Source: Mycobacterium sp. SMC-8 (lineage in GTDB: Bacteria; Actinomycetota; Actinomycetes; Mycobacteriales; Mycobacteriaceae). From it: DNA of 64,000 nucleotides. Each line of letters starts with the position of its first letter. The first letter of the stretch is position 1. A program made the translations under genes and the position numbers. The stretch covers positions 1,860,001 to 1,924,000 of the forward strand of contig NZ_CP079865.1 in NCBI RefSeq assembly GCF_025263565.1, read 5' to 3'. The notes beneath the pieces were generated by a model. The model saw nothing but the letters and a program-made list of their open reading frames with translations, ran no database searches and was not told the DNA's origin. This document shows positions 14,252 to 23,895 of the stretch, one piece after another.

Positions 14252-16245
14252 GACTGCGCCTCGGCGACGACGGCGAGCACCTGACCCGACTCGACCTGTG
14301 TACCGACCGCGACGGACAGTGATGCGACGACACCGCCGGCGGGCGTACGAACAGAGTGCTCCATTTTCATCGCTTCCAGCACCACGATCGTTGTGCCCGA
14401 CGCCACTTCGGCGCCTTCGTCGACCTCGACCCGGACCACCGAACCGGGCATCGGGGCCAGCAGCGATCCAGGTTCCTGGTTCGCACTCGGATCGGGGAAC
14501 CGGTCCACTTCGGTCAGGGCCGACGATCCCAGCCCACTGTCGACGTAATGCGTTGTCCCCGAGACAGTCAGGTGGTACTGACGACGGACACCGTCGATGA
14601 CGGCGTCCAGGCACGAAGCGGACGACGCGACGATCTGGACCTCCGGTTCCCAGTCGCCGATGCGTACCGACACGGTCGCCCGCCCGAACCGGTACCTGAC
14701 CTCCACGGTGTGGTCGCCCGCGGTGAAGGCCACGACCTGGTCCTGACTGTGCAGAGTTCTCCAGCCCGAGGGCAGTCCGGGCAGGATCCGGGTGTCAGCT
14801 CGGCGTCCTGCCTGCGCCGCCAACGCTGCCGCCAGGGCGTGGGTGCGCAGCGTCGAGACGCTGGACGATGCACCCGTCAACTCCACGGGATCGTGACGTT
14901 CGAGATAGCCGGTGTCGATTGCGCCGGCCAGAAACTCCTGCTCGCGCAGGATCCCGACGAGTAGGTCGCGGTTGGTCGTAACGCCGTGGACGCGAGTCTC
15001 GGTCAGTGCCCGCGCAACCCGGGCGCATGCGTCGGCGCGCGTGGCGCCGAAGCCGATCACCTTGGCAAGCATCGGGTCGTAGAACGTGCTCACCTTGGAT
15101 CCGGAGGTGAAGCCCGCATCGATGCGGATCCCGTCGAACGTCGGGAATTCCAGCGTGGTGAGTGTTCCCGACACCGGGATGAATCCTGCGGCGACGTCTT
15201 CGGCGTAGAGGCGGACTTCCACAGCGTGTCCGCGAGGCGTGGCGTGCAGCATCTCGGAGGGGATCGGGTGGCCTGCGGCGACCAGCAGTTGGGCCCGCAC
15301 CAGATCGATCCCGGTCACCAGTTCGGTGACCGGATGTTCGACCTGCAGTCGGGTGTTGACCTCCAGGAAGTAGAAGGAGCCGTCGGGTGCCATCACGAAT
15401 TCGACCGTGCCCGCGCCTTCGTAGGACAGGGCCTTGCCTGCCGCCACCGCGGCGCGGCCCAGTTCGTCGCGCAATCCCTCATCGACCGCGGTCGACGGCG
15501 CCTCTTCGATGATTTTCTGGTACCGGCGTTGGATCGAGCACTCGCGTTCACCGAGGTGGACGACGGTGCCGTGGCTGTCGCCGAAGATCTGAACCTCGAT
15601 GTGTCGGGGAGATTCGACGAATTTCTCGAGGAACACGGTTCCGTCCCCGAACGCCGATGCCGCCTCGCGGCGCGCGCTGGCCACCGCCTCGACGAGCTCG
15701 TCTTCGCCGCGCACGATGCGCATGCCGCGCCCGCCGCCGCCGAACGCGGCCTTGACCAGGATCGGGAAGCCGATGTCGGCGGCCGCGGTGCGCAACCGCT
15801 CCGGATCCTGGTCCTCCTCGGACTCCACCGTGGTGCCGGGCAGCACCGGCACGCCGGCCGCGCGCATCATGTCCTTGGCCGCGATCTTGGATCCCATCGC
15901 GACGATCGCCTCGGGGCTGGGGCCGACGAAGATCACGCCGGCCTGCGCGCAAGCTCGAGCGAAATCGGCGTTCTCGGAGAGGAATCCGTAGCCGGGGTGC
16001 ACCGCATCTGCGCCGGTGCGGGCCGCGGCGGCTAGCACTAGATCGACCCGCAGGTAGGTGTCCGCGGGTGCGGTGCCGGGCAGATGGACCGACTCGTCGG
16101 CCTCTGAGACGTAGGGGGCGTCGCGGTCGGCATCCGAGTACAGCGCGACGGTGGCGACGTCCATCGCCCTGGCCGTACGAATGATGCGGGCGGCGATTTC
16201 GCCGCGGTTGGCGATGAGCAGTTTGGTGATGGTGGTAGTTGTCAT
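14248..16245 (-). CDS. Acyl-CoA carboxylase alpha chain (biotin carboxylase + BCCP)
   Basis: This 665-residue subunit carboxylates biotin with ATP and bicarbonate. It begins with the biotin carboxylase domain (LLIANRGEIAARII at residue 8), has the ATP-grasp glycine loop KAAFGGGGRGMRIV, and ends with the biotinyl domain carrying EAMKMEHSV, whose Lys is the biotin site. I start it at ATG 16245, ten bases after the AccD stop. With the AccD partner it forms a complete carboxylase for a propionyl-, methylcrotonyl- or geranyl-CoA-like substrate; the substrate cannot be read from sequence by eye. Confidence 0.95.
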   Translation of the reverse strand: MTTTTITKLLIANRGEIAARIIRTARAMDVATVALYSDADRDAPYVSEADESVHLPGTAPADTYLRVDLVLAAAARTGADAVHPGYGFLSENADFARACAQAGVIFVGPSPEAIVAMGSKIAAKDMMRAAGVPVLPGTTVESEEDQDPERLRTAAADIGFPILVKAAFGGGGRGMRIVRGEDELVEAVASARREAASAFGDGTVFLEKFVESPRHIEVQIFGDSHGTVVHLGERECSIQRRYQKIIEEAPSTAVDEGLRDELGRAAVAAGKALSYEGAGTVEFVMAPDGSFYFLEVNTRLQVEHPVTELVTGIDLVRAQLLVAAGHPIPSEMLHATPRGHAVEVRLYAEDVAAGFIPVSGTLTTLEFPTFDGIRIDAGFTSGSKVSTFYDPMLAKVIGFGATRADACARVARALTETRVHGVTTNRDLLVGILREQEFLAGAIDTGYLERHDPVELTGASSSVSTLRTHALAAALAAQAGRRADTRILPGLPSGWRTLHSQDQVVAFTAGDHTVEVRYRFGRATVSVRIGDWEPEVQIVASSASCLDAVIDGVRRQYHLTVSGTTHYVDSGLGSSALTEVDRFPDPSANQEPGSLLAPMPGSVVRVEVDEGAEVASGTTIVVLEAMKMEHSVRTPAGGVVASLSVAVGTQVESGQVLAVVAEAQS

Positions 16246-16255
16246 TTTCTGCGTC

Positions 16256-17854
16256 TCACATCCTGAACACGCCGAAGCCGCGGCGGCCTTCGACGACATT
16301 GGAATGGGCTGCCGACAAGGCCATCCCGAGTACCGACCGGGTGTCACGAGGATCGATCACACCGTCGTCGTAGATACGGGCGGACACGAAGAAGGAGTGC
16401 GATTCCTTCTCGATCTGCGCCTCGATCTCGGCGGTGCGCTTGGCATCGGCCTCGTGGTCGAATTCGCGCCCGGCCGCCGCGGCGGCGGCCTTGCCGACGA
16501 TCGACAGCACACCGGCGAGTTGGGCGGCGCCCATCACCGCGAGCTTGGCGTTGACCCAGCTGAACATGAATCTCGGGTCGTAGGCGCGACCGGACATCCC
16601 GTAGTTGCCTGCGCCGAACGACCCGCCCATGTTGATGGTGATGTGCGGGACCGTGCTGTTGGTGACGGCGTTGATCATCTTCGCGCCGTCCTTGATGATG
16701 CCGCCCTGTTCATACTCAGCGCCCACCATGAATCCCGTGACATTCTGCAGGAAGATCAGAGGGGTGTCCGTCTGGTTGGCTAGCAGAATGAATTCCGTTG
16801 CCTTCTTGGATTCTTCGCTGAACAGCACGCCGCGGGTGTTGGCCAGGATCCCGACCGGGAAACCGTGGATCGACGCCCAGCCAGTGGCCAGGCTGGTGCC
16901 CCATCGCGGTTTGTACTCCGAGAATCGCGATCCGTCGGCGATCCGCGCGATCACCTCCCGAGGGTCGAACGGAACCCGGGAGTCTCCGGAGGCGATACCC
17001 AGCAGTTCCTCGGCGTCGTAGAGGGGTTCGTCAGCCGGTTGGGTCGGTCCCGGGCCGAGTTTGTCCCAGTTGAGGTGAGCGACGATGTCCCTGCCGATAC
17101 GGATCGCATCGGTCTCGTCGACCGCGAAGTAGTCGCCGAGTCCGGACACCCTGGTGTGCATGTCGGCGCCACCGAGGGATTCGTCATCGGATTCCTCGCC
17201 GGTGGCCATCTTCACCAGTGGGGGCCCGCCGAGGAAGACCTTGGCCTGCTTGTCGACGAGCACCGCGTAGTCGCACATCCCGGGAACGTAGGCACCACCG
17301 GCCGTGGAGTTGCCGAACACCAGGGAGATGGTCGGGATTCCCATCGAGGAGAGTTCGGTCAGGTCGTGAAAGATCTTGCCCGCGTGGACGAACAGTTCCG
17401 ATTGGGTGGGCAGGTCCGCGCCCCCGGACTCGACCAGATAGACCACCGGCAATCGGTTGACGCGGGCGATCTCGAGTGCGCGCAGGTTCTTCCGCAACGT
17501 GTAGGGGTTCATCGTGCCGCCCCGGACGGTGGGGTCATGGGCGATGATCATGCATTCGACGCCCGAGACGACACCCACACCGGTGACGATGGCCGCACCG
17601 ACGTTGAACTCCGTGCCCCAGGCGGCGAGCGCGGACAGCTCCATGAACGGCGCATCCCGGTCGACGAGCAGTTCGATGCGTTCGCGGGCCAGCAGCCGGC
17701 CGCGGTCGTGATGCCGCTTCACATACCGCTCGCCGCCGCCGTCGGCGACCAGCCGCAGTTGTTCGTCGAGCTCCGCTACGGCGGCACTTTGAACCTCGCG
17801 GTTGAGCTGGAAGGCGTCGGAGGCGGGATCCACGTCCGATGTCAGGACTGTCAT
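16256..17854 (-). CDS. Acyl-CoA carboxylase beta chain (carboxyltransferase)
   Basis: This 532-residue carboxyltransferase moves the carboxyl group from biotin to an acyl-CoA. Crotonase-fold signatures are GGTMNPYTLRKNLRALE, FGNSTAGGAYVPGMCDY and MGGSFGAGNYGMSGRAYDPRF, the last close to methylcrotonyl/geranyl-CoA carboxylase subunits. It is the first gene of the operon and its ATG is at 17854. The run accD-accA-AtuA-dehydrogenase-hydratase parallels both the atu operon and the accA2-accD2 locus of M. tuberculosis. A branched or isoprenoid acyl-CoA is the likely substrate. Confidence 0.95.
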   Translation of the reverse strand: MTVLTSDVDPASDAFQLNREVQSAAVAELDEQLRLVADGGGERYVKRHHDRGRLLARERIELLVDRDAPFMELSALAAWGTEFNVGAAIVTGVGVVSGVECMIIAHDPTVRGGTMNPYTLRKNLRALEIARVNRLPVVYLVESGGADLPTQSELFVHAGKIFHDLTELSSMGIPTISLVFGNSTAGGAYVPGMCDYAVLVDKQAKVFLGGPPLVKMATGEESDDESLGGADMHTRVSGLGDYFAVDETDAIRIGRDIVAHLNWDKLGPGPTQPADEPLYDAEELLGIASGDSRVPFDPREVIARIADGSRFSEYKPRWGTSLATGWASIHGFPVGILANTRGVLFSEESKKATEFILLANQTDTPLIFLQNVTGFMVGAEYEQGGIIKDGAKMINAVTNSTVPHITINMGGSFGAGNYGMSGRAYDPRFMFSWVNAKLAVMGAAQLAGVLSIVGKAAAAAAGREFDHEADAKRTAEIEAQIEKESHSFFVSARIYDDGVIDPRDTRSVLGMALSAAHSNVVEGRRGFGVFRM

Positions 17855-18016
17855 GGGCGACCTTTTCGGTGAACTCGCAATGGTGTCAGAACAAAAGTGA
17901 ATGCAGATACGCTAAATGACCGTGACGCCCGCACCAAGGGCGCTCCGAAAGACACCTCTAACTGGTGAGATGATGGGTACGAGCGGAGTACTTCACAGAC
18001 CCGTCTCGATCGATAG

Positions 18017-18952
18017 CTATCCATCGATCATTATCTTCAGCTCACGGCGGGCGGTGGTGTAACCGGCCAACAGTTCCTCGACCAGGGCCGCGACGTCGAC
18101 GACGCTGTGCACCCCCGACACGCTGTGGCCGGCACTCCAGGCGTCCCGGTTCGTCAGCAGCTGTTCCTGGGTGAAACCGGACCCCACCTCGTCGGACCCG
18201 GAGGCCGACTGGGCGTCGAGCCAGCAGGACAGCAGACTGGCCGGTATCCCGCCGACCCGATCGGAGAGTCGGACGTCGTCGAGTGTCGCTGCCACCAGCG
18301 CGTCGCGGTAGTCGTCGCCGGCTGCACTCTCGCGCGTGGCGATGAATCTCGTACCCAGATAGGCGAAGTCGGCGCCGAGGATCTGGGCGGCGAGTATTGC
18401 GCGACCATCGCTGATCCCGCCTGCCAGCACGACCGGTCCGTCGAAATTCTCCCGGATCGCGCGGACGAACGCGAAAGGGTTGGCCGATCCGGTCTGGCCT
18501 CCCGCACCGGCGGTCAGCAGCACCAGCCCGTCGGCGCCGGCATCCAGCGCCCGCCAGGCGTGTTCGAGGCTCGCGACATCGGCGAAGACCCTGGCTCCCG
18601 CGTCGTGCAGGGGTTCGATGACCGGGGCGGGGCTGCCCACGCTGGTGATGACCAACTCCACTGCGTGGTCTATGAGAACGGCGAGGTCGTCGTCCCGTCT
18701 GGGGTTGCTGCGGTGTACCACGAGGTTGGGCGCGACCGGGGCCGCGTCGGCGGCGAGTTCGGACTGCGCCCGGGACAACCAGTCGTCGAGTTCCCGAGTG
18801 GTCGCGGCGTTGTGCGTGGGGAAGGACCCGATCACCCCGCTGCGGCAGGCCGCGATGACCAGCTCGGGGGTGGAGACGCTGGTCATCGGCGCGGCGATCG
18901 CCGGCAGCCTGAGGCGTCCTGCCCAAGGCAGGTTCCGGGAGGGAATGGGCAC
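18017..18952 (-). CDS. Nitronate monooxygenase-like FMN protein
   Basis: This protein of about 311 residues belongs to the NMO/2-nitropropane dioxygenase TIM-barrel family of FMN enzymes. Visible motifs are LPAIAAPMTSVSTPEL at the N-terminus, the VLLTAGAGGQTGS strand with the FMN phosphate region, and VVLAGGISDGRAIL followed by GADFAYLGTRFIA. Many members act on nitronates, others as enoyl reductases, so the substrate is open. I choose the GTG at 18952, five bases after GAGG. It is transcribed away from the LuxR pair. Confidence 0.85.
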   Translation of the reverse strand: MPIPSRNLPWAGRLRLPAIAAPMTSVSTPELVIAACRSGVIGSFPTHNAATTRELDDWLSRAQSELAADAAPVAPNLVVHRSNPRRDDDLAVLIDHAVELVITSVGSPAPVIEPLHDAGARVFADVASLEHAWRALDAGADGLVLLTAGAGGQTGSANPFAFVRAIRENFDGPVVLAGGISDGRAILAAQILGADFAYLGTRFIATRESAAGDDYRDALVAATLDDVRLSDRVGGIPASLLSCWLDAQSASGSDEVGSGFTQEQLLTNRDAWSAGHSVSGVHSVVDVAALVEELLAGYTTARRELKIMIDG

Positions 18953-19090
18953 ATGCACCTCGACTCTTGCGGACGTAGTGAATTCAAAATAACTAACGGC
19001 GGTGGACGGGTCAATGTCGCAACCACCGCGCAACCCGGGCGATTGGCCTGAAAGTCCTGCTCAAGGATCTCGGCCCATACCGATTGACAA

Positions 19091-19106
19091 AGTGACCCAC
19101 GTCACC
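19091..19106 (+). promoter_or_regulatory. CRP-like site upstream of the first GAF-LuxR gene
   Basis: AGTGA-CCCACG-TCACC fits the mycobacterial cAMP receptor protein pattern TGTGA-N6-TCACA, with perfect GTGA/TCAC halves. It directly follows a TTGACA at 19084-19089, so a bound protein would overlap the promoter spacer. The assignment is by pattern only. Confidence 0.5.
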
Positions 19107-19178
19107 AATGATGGTGTCAGTTAGTAAACCGGTAACCGCATCGACGCGTCCCGGGAGGAGTGAGTCATAGAAATCAGC

Positions 19179-20204
19179 GTGGTACCAGGGAACGTCGGTT
19201 TCGCCGAGATGGCGGACCGCCTGGCCGATGCGAGCGCGGTCTCACACCGGATGATGACGGTGACGGCCGCGCGGGCCGGTCGGGATCTGGGCGGCATGTT
19301 GGATGCTCTGGCCCTGCTGCGGGAGAACACCGCGGTGCCGGACGTCCTCCAGCAAGCCGGCCTGGAGATTTGCCGCACAGCGGTTTTCGAGTGGGTCATC
19401 GTTTCGCGAGTCGCCGGATCGACATGGCAGCCTGTGGTGCGCTACCAGATGGGCGCCGACGGCCGCGTCACGGTCGATGTGGACGAATCAGGCTGCGGTG
19501 TGGACACATCGGATATCCCGTTGGCCTCTCCGCTTGTCGAGGCGGAAGTAGTGCGCCGTCGACTGCCCGCGTTGGTGCTCGATGCCGGCCACGAGCCGCG
19601 TGTTCATCGACCGCTCGTCGAACGCACCGGCACAACGCAATACGTGGTTGCCCCCATCGTGGCCGAGGGGGCCGTCATCGGTCTCATCCACGCCTCGTCT
19701 GCGGCGCCGGGGCGGGTGTTGACCGACCTGGATCGTGACCTTCTGCGGATGTTCGCCGACGGCGTCGGCCTGGTCTACGAGCGCGCGGTGCTCGCCGAGC
19801 GCAGCGAGCGACAGCGGCGTGCGGTGACCCAGGTGTGCGAAGCCGCGGTGCGCAGCCTCGACGAGGTGGACCCCACTGCGGCATTCGGCCTCGGGTCCGA
19901 GGTCGGGGCCCAGACACCCGACCGGGTCTACGCGCCTGCGCCTGCCGCCGGGATTTGCGAGAGCCGGGGTGCGGGCCGCGAGGGGTCGCGGCTGGCCCGG
20001 CTGACTGCGCGGGAACGAGAAGTCCTCGCCCTGCTGGCCAGCGGAGCCACCAACGCGCAGCTCGCCGATCGGCTGACGGTCGCGGAAAGCACTGTCAAGT
20101 CCCACGTGAAGCACATCCTGCACAAGTTGGGCGCCGGGAATCGTGCCGCGGCGATCGCGTGCTACCTGCGAGAATCCCGAGACCGCGAGAGGCGGCGACG
20201 ATGA
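19179..20204 (+). CDS. GAF-LuxR transcriptional regulator
   Basis: This 341-residue protein has a GAF-like sensor region (about residues 60-210) and a C-terminal LuxR helix-turn-helix, [15 protein letters not shown] then [18 protein letters not shown]. The GAF part contains [20 protein letters not shown], the pattern of a small-molecule-binding fold. The start is uncertain: GTG at 19179 has no near ribosome binding site, while GGGAGGAG sits 18 or more bases upstream. Its stop overlaps the next regulator by ATGA. Four proteins of this type occur in this window, so they probably control the catabolic genes. Confidence 0.88.
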   Translation: MVPGNVGFAEMADRLADASAVSHRMMTVTAARAGRDLGGMLDALALLRENTAVPDVLQQAGLEICRTAVFEWVIVSRVAGSTWQPVVRYQMGADGRVTVDVDESGCGVDTSDIPLASPLVEAEVVRRRLPALVLDAGHEPRVHRPLVERTGTTQYVVAPIVAEGAVIGLIHASSAAPGRVLTDLDRDLLRMFADGVGLVYERAVLAERSERQRRAVTQVCEAAVRSLDEVDPTAAFGLGSEVGAQTPDRVYAPAPAAGICESRGAGREGSRLARLTAREREVLALLASGATNAQLADRLTVAESTVKSHVKHILHKLGAGNRAAAIACYLRESRDRERRRR

Positions 20205-21379
20205 GTGTCTCGATGATCAGCGACAGTGCGCGCACCGCAGCGGGGGCTCGTCCCAGCGGCGAGTGGTGGACGCGCGAGATCGAATTGGTCGACCAACTGC
20301 GCGGCCTGCGTGAGCTGGTTGCGCGGGAGTTGCGCGGCGCGGTGACGCTGCCCGCAGTCGAGTGGGACGTGCCCGAACGGTCGGCCGAGGCGATCTCCGC
20401 CCTCACGCACCTGTGTATCGACTCGTTGCGTCGCCTTTCCGGCAACGAAGTCGAATGCGCACAACGGCTTTGCGGCCTCGTCCTCGATCTGCAACGGCTG
20501 GCGATGGATTGGTATCTGCACGACACCGCCATGCGCGGCCAGCGCCTCGCCGACTGTGCGGCCGGTCTGAGCAGGCTGCGCGGAGTCCCGAGTTCTGCGG
20601 CACTGCTCGACAACGCCTGCCAGGAGTTGGTGTTGCGGTGCGGTTTTCACCGGGCGGTGTTGTCGAAGGTCGAGAGTCACGGTTGGAAGCCGCTGATGCT
20701 CCACGACCGGTCGGCCGTCGCCGGTGGCTCCTGGTTCAGCGACTGGATCAACCAGACCGTGCCGCTGGTGCGGGACGCCCCCGAAGCCGAGATGATGTCG
20801 CGACGCCGGCCCTCACTGGTGCACGACACCGACACCGCGCCGGTGTACCGCCCGTTGATCGTGCAGGCCGGCCGGTCGCGGTCCTATCTGGTCGCCCCTG
20901 TGCTGCACGGTCGAGATGTCGTCGGATTCCTGCACACCGATCACCATCCGCTGGCGCGCAGGGTCGATGAGGCGGACCGGGAAGTGGCGTGGGCCTTCGC
21001 GGACGGATTCAGCCACCTCTACGAACGGGCGGTTCTGCTGGAACGTCTGCGGGCGCAGCGGGAAAGTGTGCGCGAGCTGTTCTTCGGTGCGGTGGACCGG
21101 ATAGACGAACTGTGCGAGTCCGGCCTGGATACCCCGCGCGGGGCTGAGGTTGACCGCTGTGGCGACACCGACGGGCAGACCGGCAGACCGCCCGTCACCC
21201 TCACCGAGCGCGAAGCCGACGTGTTCGACCTGATGGTGACCGGGGCCAGCAATCAGGAGATCGCCGACCGGCTCGTCATCACCGAAGGCACAGTGAAATC
21301 GCACGTCAAGCACATCCTCCGCAAATACGGTGCGGTCAACCGCGCCCAGGCCATCGCGTGGGCGCTCAACGGCGGCTGA
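20201..21379 (+). CDS. GAF-LuxR transcriptional regulator
   Basis: This 392-residue regulator is translationally coupled to the preceding one through an ATGA overlap. It has an N-terminal helical region, a GAF-like domain containing [20 protein letters not shown], and a C-terminal LuxR HTH with [22 protein letters not shown] and [18 protein letters not shown]. The tandem pair may act together or on separate ligands. Downstream genes converge from the other strand, so control must be in trans or across the local islands. Confidence 0.88.
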   Translation: MSVSMISDSARTAAGARPSGEWWTREIELVDQLRGLRELVARELRGAVTLPAVEWDVPERSAEAISALTHLCIDSLRRLSGNEVECAQRLCGLVLDLQRLAMDWYLHDTAMRGQRLADCAAGLSRLRGVPSSAALLDNACQELVLRCGFHRAVLSKVESHGWKPLMLHDRSAVAGGSWFSDWINQTVPLVRDAPEAEMMSRRRPSLVHDTDTAPVYRPLIVQAGRSRSYLVAPVLHGRDVVGFLHTDHHPLARRVDEADREVAWAFADGFSHLYERAVLLERLRAQRESVRELFFGAVDRIDELCESGLDTPRGAEVDRCGDTDGQTGRPPVTLTEREADVFDLMVTGASNQEIADRLVITEGTVKSHVKHILRKYGAVNRAQAIAWALNGG

Positions 21380-21385
21380 CGAGCC

Positions 21386-21895
21386 TCATGAACCGACCGC
21401 GGGCAGCGGACTGGTCGCCAGGAACGTGCCGTCGTGGTACACCAGCGGTGCCGGGGGGGTGCCGTCACGGTCGTCGCAGTGGATGTGGTCGACCTGCGCG
21501 ATCACCAGCGTCGAGTCCCCGACCGGTATCAACTGGTTCACACTGGCCCGCAACCAGGTCGGCGTACCGCTGAGCACCGGTTCGCCGGTGTCGAGCAGCG
21601 ACCAGGACTCCGGCTCGCTGAACCGGTGTTCTGCGCTGCGGGAAAACCTGCGCGCCAGGTCGAGTTGATGTTCGCCGAGGATGTGCACCACCACCGATGA
21701 GGCCTTGCGCAGCGCCGCGATGCTCGACGAGGTGTGGGTGATGTTGAAGCACACCAACGGTGGATCCAGGGACACCGACGCCAACGAGGTCGCGGTGAAT
21801 CCCACCGGACCCGTATCGGAGGTCAGCGTGATAATTGCCACCCCGGCGGCGTGGCGGCGCAGTGCGGCGCGATAGGAAGCGGCCGAGACGGTCAT
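21386..21895 (-). CDS. Flavin reductase family protein
   Basis: This 169-residue protein belongs to the flavin reductase-like FMN-binding family that supplies reduced flavin to two-component monooxygenases. The motifs GVAIITLTSDTGPVGFTATSL and DPPLVCFNI near residue 47 are typical. It overlaps the upstream gene by ATGA and ends the operon that runs from 26.5 kb. The gene before it encodes an LLM-like fragment, so the two may form a reduced-flavin oxygenase pair; that is speculation. Confidence 0.9.
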   Translation of the reverse strand: MTVSAASYRAALRRHAAGVAIITLTSDTGPVGFTATSLASVSLDPPLVCFNITHTSSSIAALRKASSVVVHILGEHQLDLARRFSRSAEHRFSEPESWSLLDTGEPVLSGTPTWLRASVNQLIPVGDSTLVIAQVDHIHCDDRDGTPPAPLVYHDGTFLATSPLPAVGS

Positions 21896-22365
21896 GCCGA
21901 CTGCGATTCGGGTGAACCGAACACATTGGCGTTCATCGTGTTCAAGGCGGGCAAGGTGCTCTCCTCGATGAGTCCGGCGACAGATGCCAGCAGGGGTTGC
22001 AGGACGGCCCCGTCGGCGATGCCGAGGGCGTGCAGGTCGTTGATCAGGCCGGCCAGGCCGGTCGGCGTCCCGACGTAGCGTAGGGTGCCGGCCGGCCGGT
22101 CCGGATCCGCGGCCGCCATCAGTTCGCGGGCGGCGGGTGCGGTGGGGGCGATCATCACGTCGATGTCGACGAGGACGTCGACGCCCGGCTGCTGTTCACG
22201 GGTGCTGCGGGCGCGTTGAGCCACCTCACGAAGATCCCTGCCCCGGATGCGGACCGACGGTGCCGTCGAATCCATGCAGACCTGATCGCCATGGGTGATG
22301 CCGACCCGCGGCGGCTTGTGCACCGTGATGTCGTGGTCTTCCTGCACGCTCGTCGGCAATGTCAT
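21892..22365 (-). CDS. Hypothetical protein with LLM-oxygenase-like C-terminus
   Basis: This 157-residue protein has no clear family. The stretch LRYVGTPTGLAGLINDLHALGIADG near residues 100-125 resembles the C-terminal FVGTP...DG segment of luciferase-like flavin monooxygenases, but the rest of a TIM barrel is missing. It may be a shortened paralogue or an accessory domain. I start it at ATG 22365, 16 bases after the aldehyde dehydrogenase stop. It overlaps the flavin reductase gene, which supports a functional link. Confidence 0.6.
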   Translation of the reverse strand: MTLPTSVQEDHDITVHKPPRVGITHGDQVCMDSTAPSVRIRGRDLREVAQRARSTREQQPGVDVLVDIDVMIAPTAPAARELMAAADPDRPAGTLRYVGTPTGLAGLINDLHALGIADGAVLQPLLASVAGLIEESTLPALNTMNANVFGSPESQSA

Positions 22366-22381
22366 TTCTTCACCCCAACTT

Positions 22382-23881
22382 TCAGACGGCGGGATCGATG
22401 ACGATCGCGAACGCCTTGTTCTCGATACCGCCGGACCGGTCGATCGAGATGAACTTCTCCTCGACGTATTCGTCGATCGCGTGGGGTCCGCCCTCACGGC
22501 CCAGGCCGCTTTCCTTGTACCCGCCGAACGGGTAGGCCGGGTGGATCACATGCCAGTTGTTCACCCACACCATGCCGGAGTCCAGTCGGCGTGCCACCTG
22601 CAGAGCGTTCTCTTCGCTTCCCCACACACCCGCCGACAGGCCGTAGTTGGTGTCGTTGGCGATCTTGATCGCCTCGTCCGTGGAGTCGTAGGTCAGCACC
22701 ACCAGCACCGGACCGAACACCTCTTCCCGGGCGATGCGCATGTTGTTGGTGACATCGACGAAGATGGTCGGCTCGACCCAGTTGCCCTTGTCGAAGCCGG
22801 GCCCGTCGGGCACACCGCCGCCCAGGGCCACGGTGGCGCCCTCTGCCTTGGCGATCTCGAAATATTCGAGTATCCGGTCGCGCTGATGTGCCGAAATGAT
22901 CGGTCCGACATGGGTTGTCGGCTGTAGGGGGTCTCCCAGCCGCAGGGTGGAGGCACGGGCGATCAGCTTGTCGAGGATCTCGTCGCGTCGGCTGTTCGGG
23001 ATCAGCAGGCGGGTGCCCGCTTCGCACGCTTCGCCGTTGTTGGCCATGCAGGCGAACAGTGCGCCGTCCACGGCCATCTCGATGTCGGCGTCGTCGAGAA
23101 TGATGTTGGCGCCCTTGCCGCCGAGCTCGAGGGTGACCCGCCGGATGGAGTCCGCGGACTGGCGCAGGATGCTCTTGCCGACTGCGGTCGAGCCCGTGAA
23201 GGCCACCTTGCGCACACCCGGGTGCCCGGACAGGTGGGCACCGACGGGCTCGCCGTCCCCGGTGACGACGTTGAGGACGCCGGGCGGTAGGCCGGCTGCG
23301 TCGAACTCGCGGGCCAGCTCCAACGGCAGCAGGGGCGCGTGCTCGTCGGGTTTGAGCACCACCGAGTTACCGGCGGCCAGCGCGGGCCCGATCTTCCACA
23401 CCGTGGTCAGCAGCGGGATGTTCCACGGCACGATCGCCGCGACGACGCCGATCGGTTCGCGCACCACGATCCCGGCGGCCGGTACCGGTTCGATGGCGGG
23501 TCCTTGAGTCTCCCACTCGTAGTCCCGTGCGATAGCGGCGACGTATTGCAGTTGCGCGGCCGACAGACCGACATGCAGGGCGCCGGTGATGCGGATCGTG
23601 GCGCCGTTCTCCCGGGACTGCAGTGCCGCGAGTTCCTCGGTGCGCGCCGCGAGGCGTTCGGCCACGGTGTTGATCAGCGCCGCCCGCTCGGCCGGCGGTG
23701 TGCGCCGCCAGGTGCCCTCGTCGAACGCGCCCCTGGCGGCAGCCACGGCCGCGTCGACATGTGAGACATCGCCCTTGGCCACCGTGGCGACGAGTTCTTC
23801 CGTCGCGGGGCTGCGGATTTCGTAGTTGTCGTCGGTGTCGATCCACTTGCCGTCGATGTAGAGCGAATAGTGGTTGCTCAT
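22382..23881 (-). CDS. Aldehyde dehydrogenase
   Basis: This 499-residue NAD(P)-dependent enzyme oxidises an aldehyde to the acid. The cofactor motif FTGSTAVGKS, the catalytic Glu in VTLELGGKGANI and the nucleophilic Cys in ANNGEACEAGTRLL, near residue 300, are all intact. The ATG is at 23881. The gene follows an AMP-forming acyl-CoA ligase by 14 bases, so the pair can take an aldehyde to acid to CoA ester. The physiological aldehyde is unknown. Confidence 0.93.
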   Translation of the reverse strand: MSNHYSLYIDGKWIDTDDNYEIRSPATEELVATVAKGDVSHVDAAVAAARGAFDEGTWRRTPPAERAALINTVAERLAARTEELAALQSRENGATIRITGALHVGLSAAQLQYVAAIARDYEWETQGPAIEPVPAAGIVVREPIGVVAAIVPWNIPLLTTVWKIGPALAAGNSVVLKPDEHAPLLPLELAREFDAAGLPPGVLNVVTGDGEPVGAHLSGHPGVRKVAFTGSTAVGKSILRQSADSIRRVTLELGGKGANIILDDADIEMAVDGALFACMANNGEACEAGTRLLIPNSRRDEILDKLIARASTLRLGDPLQPTTHVGPIISAHQRDRILEYFEIAKAEGATVALGGGVPDGPGFDKGNWVEPTIFVDVTNNMRIAREEVFGPVLVVLTYDSTDEAIKIANDTNYGLSAGVWGSEENALQVARRLDSGMVWVNNWHVIHPAYPFGGYKESGLGREGGPHAIDEYVEEKFISIDRSGGIENKAFAIVIDPAV

Positions 23882-23895
23882 TGCCTGTCTCCTAG

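Noticed and set aside
19835..20200. Longer N-terminus for the second GAF-LuxR protein
   Set aside because: It would lie within the first LuxR gene; the ATG at 20201 forms a normal ATGA overlap.
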